DNA from: Glossina fuscipes
Lineage: Eukaryota > Arthropoda > Insecta > Diptera > Glossinidae
DNA: 64,000 nt
Reading direction: 5' to 3'
Assembly (NCBI RefSeq): GCF_014805625.2
Contig: NW_023998458.1
Coordinates: forward strand, 697,462-761,461
A program made the position numbers and the translations under genes. Shown here one piece after another: positions 61,855 to 64,000 of the stretch (positions within the stretch are counted from its first letter, which is position 1; every line of letters starts with the position of its first letter). Under the pieces are notes generated by a model. That model saw only the letters and a program-made list of their open reading frames with translations, had not been told where the DNA came from and did not search any database.

Positions 61855-62100
61855 GGTCAGCCCTCGATCCGAACGATTTTCTACAGCATTCTTCCTTGGA
61901 ATAAAACGCACCATTCTACCAAATTTCACAGAAAAGTACGAGTTATGGGTCAAACAGATGAATACATAGTCAGATAACCTTAGGTCTATTCAAAATCCGA
62001 ATCTTGCTATAATAAAAGATGAGTCTATCTCAAAGAACTACCCCATACGCTTAATGCCGCTTAATGTACCACATGTCGAGTACACCCTATATAAAACCAA
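61855..62100 (+). repeat. Dispersed repeat family copy, diverged
   Basis: Contains CCCTCGATCCGAACGATTTT, TTCCTTGGAATAAAACGCAC, CCAAATTTCACAGAAAAGTA, GTCAAACAGATGAATACATAG and a tail GAGTACACCCTATATAAAACC, in the same order as the other copies. Confidence 0.5.
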
Positions 62101-64000
62101 TTTAATTGTGTAAGTCATAAATCATAATTAAATTTGAATTTGACAACAAAATCTAAAAGTTGATTCAAATAAATTCTTCTTCGCCGGCATTTCGATGATA
62201 CATACCATTTATTTATAAAACTTTTCATAAGTCCGATCGCGTATTTTGTTAGTCTAACCCGAAGTAGGCAATAAAATTTCCAATTAAAAGCAACGATGGA
62301 CAACTGCAATGTATGAAGTTATGAATGTCGATGAATGTAGAAAACGAGACTTGCATCGAAAACGGGACTTATATTATCTGCACAAATGTAAAAGACAAAG
62401 ATTAAATTAGCGCAAGCATATACGCATGATCTTCTTGTCCACTCGAAGGCCACGACGTTTAACATCTGAAATCCTGTTAGAATTTTCTCCAAACAATGTG
62501 AAAAGAAAACTATGCTTCATAATCGGAGTTTAGGAGTTTTTGTTTTTGTTTTCATTTTTTATTAATAGACATTTACATACGCACTGAAGCACTGGAGGAT
62601 ACGAGTCGTTTTTAACAATGAATTTCAATTAGATAAAAGAAAGATAAAACTTCACAAAGGACAAATTATATTTAATACAATGCACAGGGAGAACAAGACG
62701 TTTTGCAGGAATCTGCTTAATGAGTCATTCTAACGTGTTGAAGGATAGCGACCAAAAATGAATGCCGTATGAATTATGTAGGAAAAAAGCGCAGCAGCAA
62801 ATAGCTCCCATTATCGATTACATCTTTATAATCGTGCTTCTTCGTCTTTTCCTTTCTTCGTTTTTTCGTTTTACAATAAATTTCAATAAAGTCTGTTGTC
62901 AAAAAGAAGAAATTAAATGATATATGGATAAATTTAATACTGAATAGATTGCATACCTTACATGTCAAGCAGAAAAAGAAAATTCCATATGAATTACGAT
63001 AAATTTGAGATAATCCTTAAAGGCAACTCATATAGAGTATATGTAGAAAATCAGACTAATTTCGGTGAATATAACGTGACGAGAAGTAACGACCAAAAGT
63101 AGGCCAAAGTATTTGAATTGTGCAGAATAAAGTCCATACTGCGATTAGCATCGTCTCTTCTATACCGAACAGTACATCAACGCCTGCCTTTGCGGTTGTT
63201 GTCTCTTCTTTAGCTCCTGCAGCAGCTCCTTCAGCGGGTGCAGGTTCCTCATCTTGGAAGAACATTGCGTATATGTTAAGTTTTCTTTAAAAATGTTTAA
63301 AATAACACGAAATGTGCTTGCAAATCCGAATTGATAATATAGTGGGCACGTGTAACAAGATATAATTAAAAAATAAAATTTCAGCAGAAATCTTTCCGTA
63401 CAAATATAAGTCTCAAGTGTAACACGAACGGTATCGAACTGACTAGAAATGAAAAATCAAATCGAAATAAATTTTTTCTTTTCTTGACTGATAAATCAAA
63501 GCAAAGTAAAAATTTAGAAAATTTTAAAAGTACGAATTTGTACAGTAGAGTGCTTGCTATTGCTTCACTGAAATGAAGTCGAGACACTTGGCATAGCTAC
63601 CATGAATTTGCCGTTTGTTTACATGACACTTGAAAATCATCAACAATAATGATTTGAGCGGTTGGTTTAAAAGCGTAGAAGGGTGTTTTCATACCTTCTT
63701 CACACGTTTGCCATCATTTCATAAACTCTTGACGGTATCGTCACCACACGTACTTTCTGATCATTTCATAGCTACAAGACTTGTTACGACTTGTTACGAC
63801 TTCAGGAAGAGCGAAATTTTGCATAGAATTTCAACTTTGGCATAAGGTTAACCCAACCGATCCTTTATAATACAGATTTCGGACATACACCAATGAACGG
63901 ATGACTATAATAAGTCGATAGATAGGTAGATAAAAAGCTCCCAAATAGTATTTTCATAGAATTGCGAAGGCAACTGAGAAATTTGGAGAGAAAAGCAAAA
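62101..64000. other. Window end; one candidate exon only
   Basis: Apart from the Ala/Pro/Glu-rich exon at 63.2 kb, only short ORFs without context are seen. Confidence 0.5.
63166..63252 (-). CDS. Candidate 87-nt Ala/Pro/Glu-rich cassette exon
   Basis: Between GTTCTTCCAAG and TTCG/GTATAG the frame reads EEPAPAEGAAAGAKEETTTA and KAGVDVLF, far more GC-rich than its surroundings. It is 87 nt, a multiple of 3, with phase 1 on both sides, as for an optional exon. The frame stays open to 63056 if the donor is not used. Such acidic Ala/Pro stretches occur in insect muscle proteins, but the gene is not identified. Confidence 0.4.

Overview
This is eukaryotic DNA from a fly (Diptera). The evidence is an AT-rich composition, fly-like introns of about 55-65 bp beside very long ones, a mariner transposon with perfect ends, and two genes whose closest remembered relatives are Drosophila HtrA2 and the fly INPP5F/Sac2 phosphatase. 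A calyptrate fly such as a tsetse (Glossina) fits best, but that is inference. Two runs of 100 N are assembly gaps.

Layout. 1-25.7 kb is gene-poor: simple repeats, an old non-LTR retrotransposon RT fragment (17.6 kb), a three-copy tandem repeat of about 225 bp (20.5-21.06 kb), a tRNA-like SINE head (7.8 kb) and copies of a dispersed repeat. An exon-like ORF lies on the minus strand at 25.8-26.1 kb. 27.6-28.7 kb is an internally deleted mariner. 29.49-30.02 kb is a small unrecognised three-exon gene, followed by a coiled-coil exon. 34.5-47.4 kb (minus) is a nearly complete INPP5F/Sac2-type phosphoinositide phosphatase gene in 13 exons; its first coding exon lies 6 kb from the second, and it has a tandemly duplicated exon in the Sac domain. 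50.1-51.5 kb (plus) is HtrA2/Omi with a 16-nt microexon. The two 5' ends face each other across about 2.8 kb.

52-64 kb holds the 3' exon of an unrecognised gene (54.6-55.0 kb), a GC-rich ORF of unlike composition (53.6 kb), a second mariner fossil (61.4 kb) and several long decayed reading frames on both strands (52.4-53.1 and 57.3-60.6 kb). These look like compact intronless genes that have decayed. A relic of a large DNA virus is one possible explanation; it is not proved here. A symmetric 87-bp cassette-like exon lies at 63.2 kb.

The two recognised genes act separately: HtrA2 in mitochondrial protein quality control and apoptosis, and the Sac2-type enzyme in endosomal phosphoinositide turnover. 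No tRNA, rRNA or CRISPR feature could be supported. Exon borders were set by hand from splice signals, reading phase and family homology.
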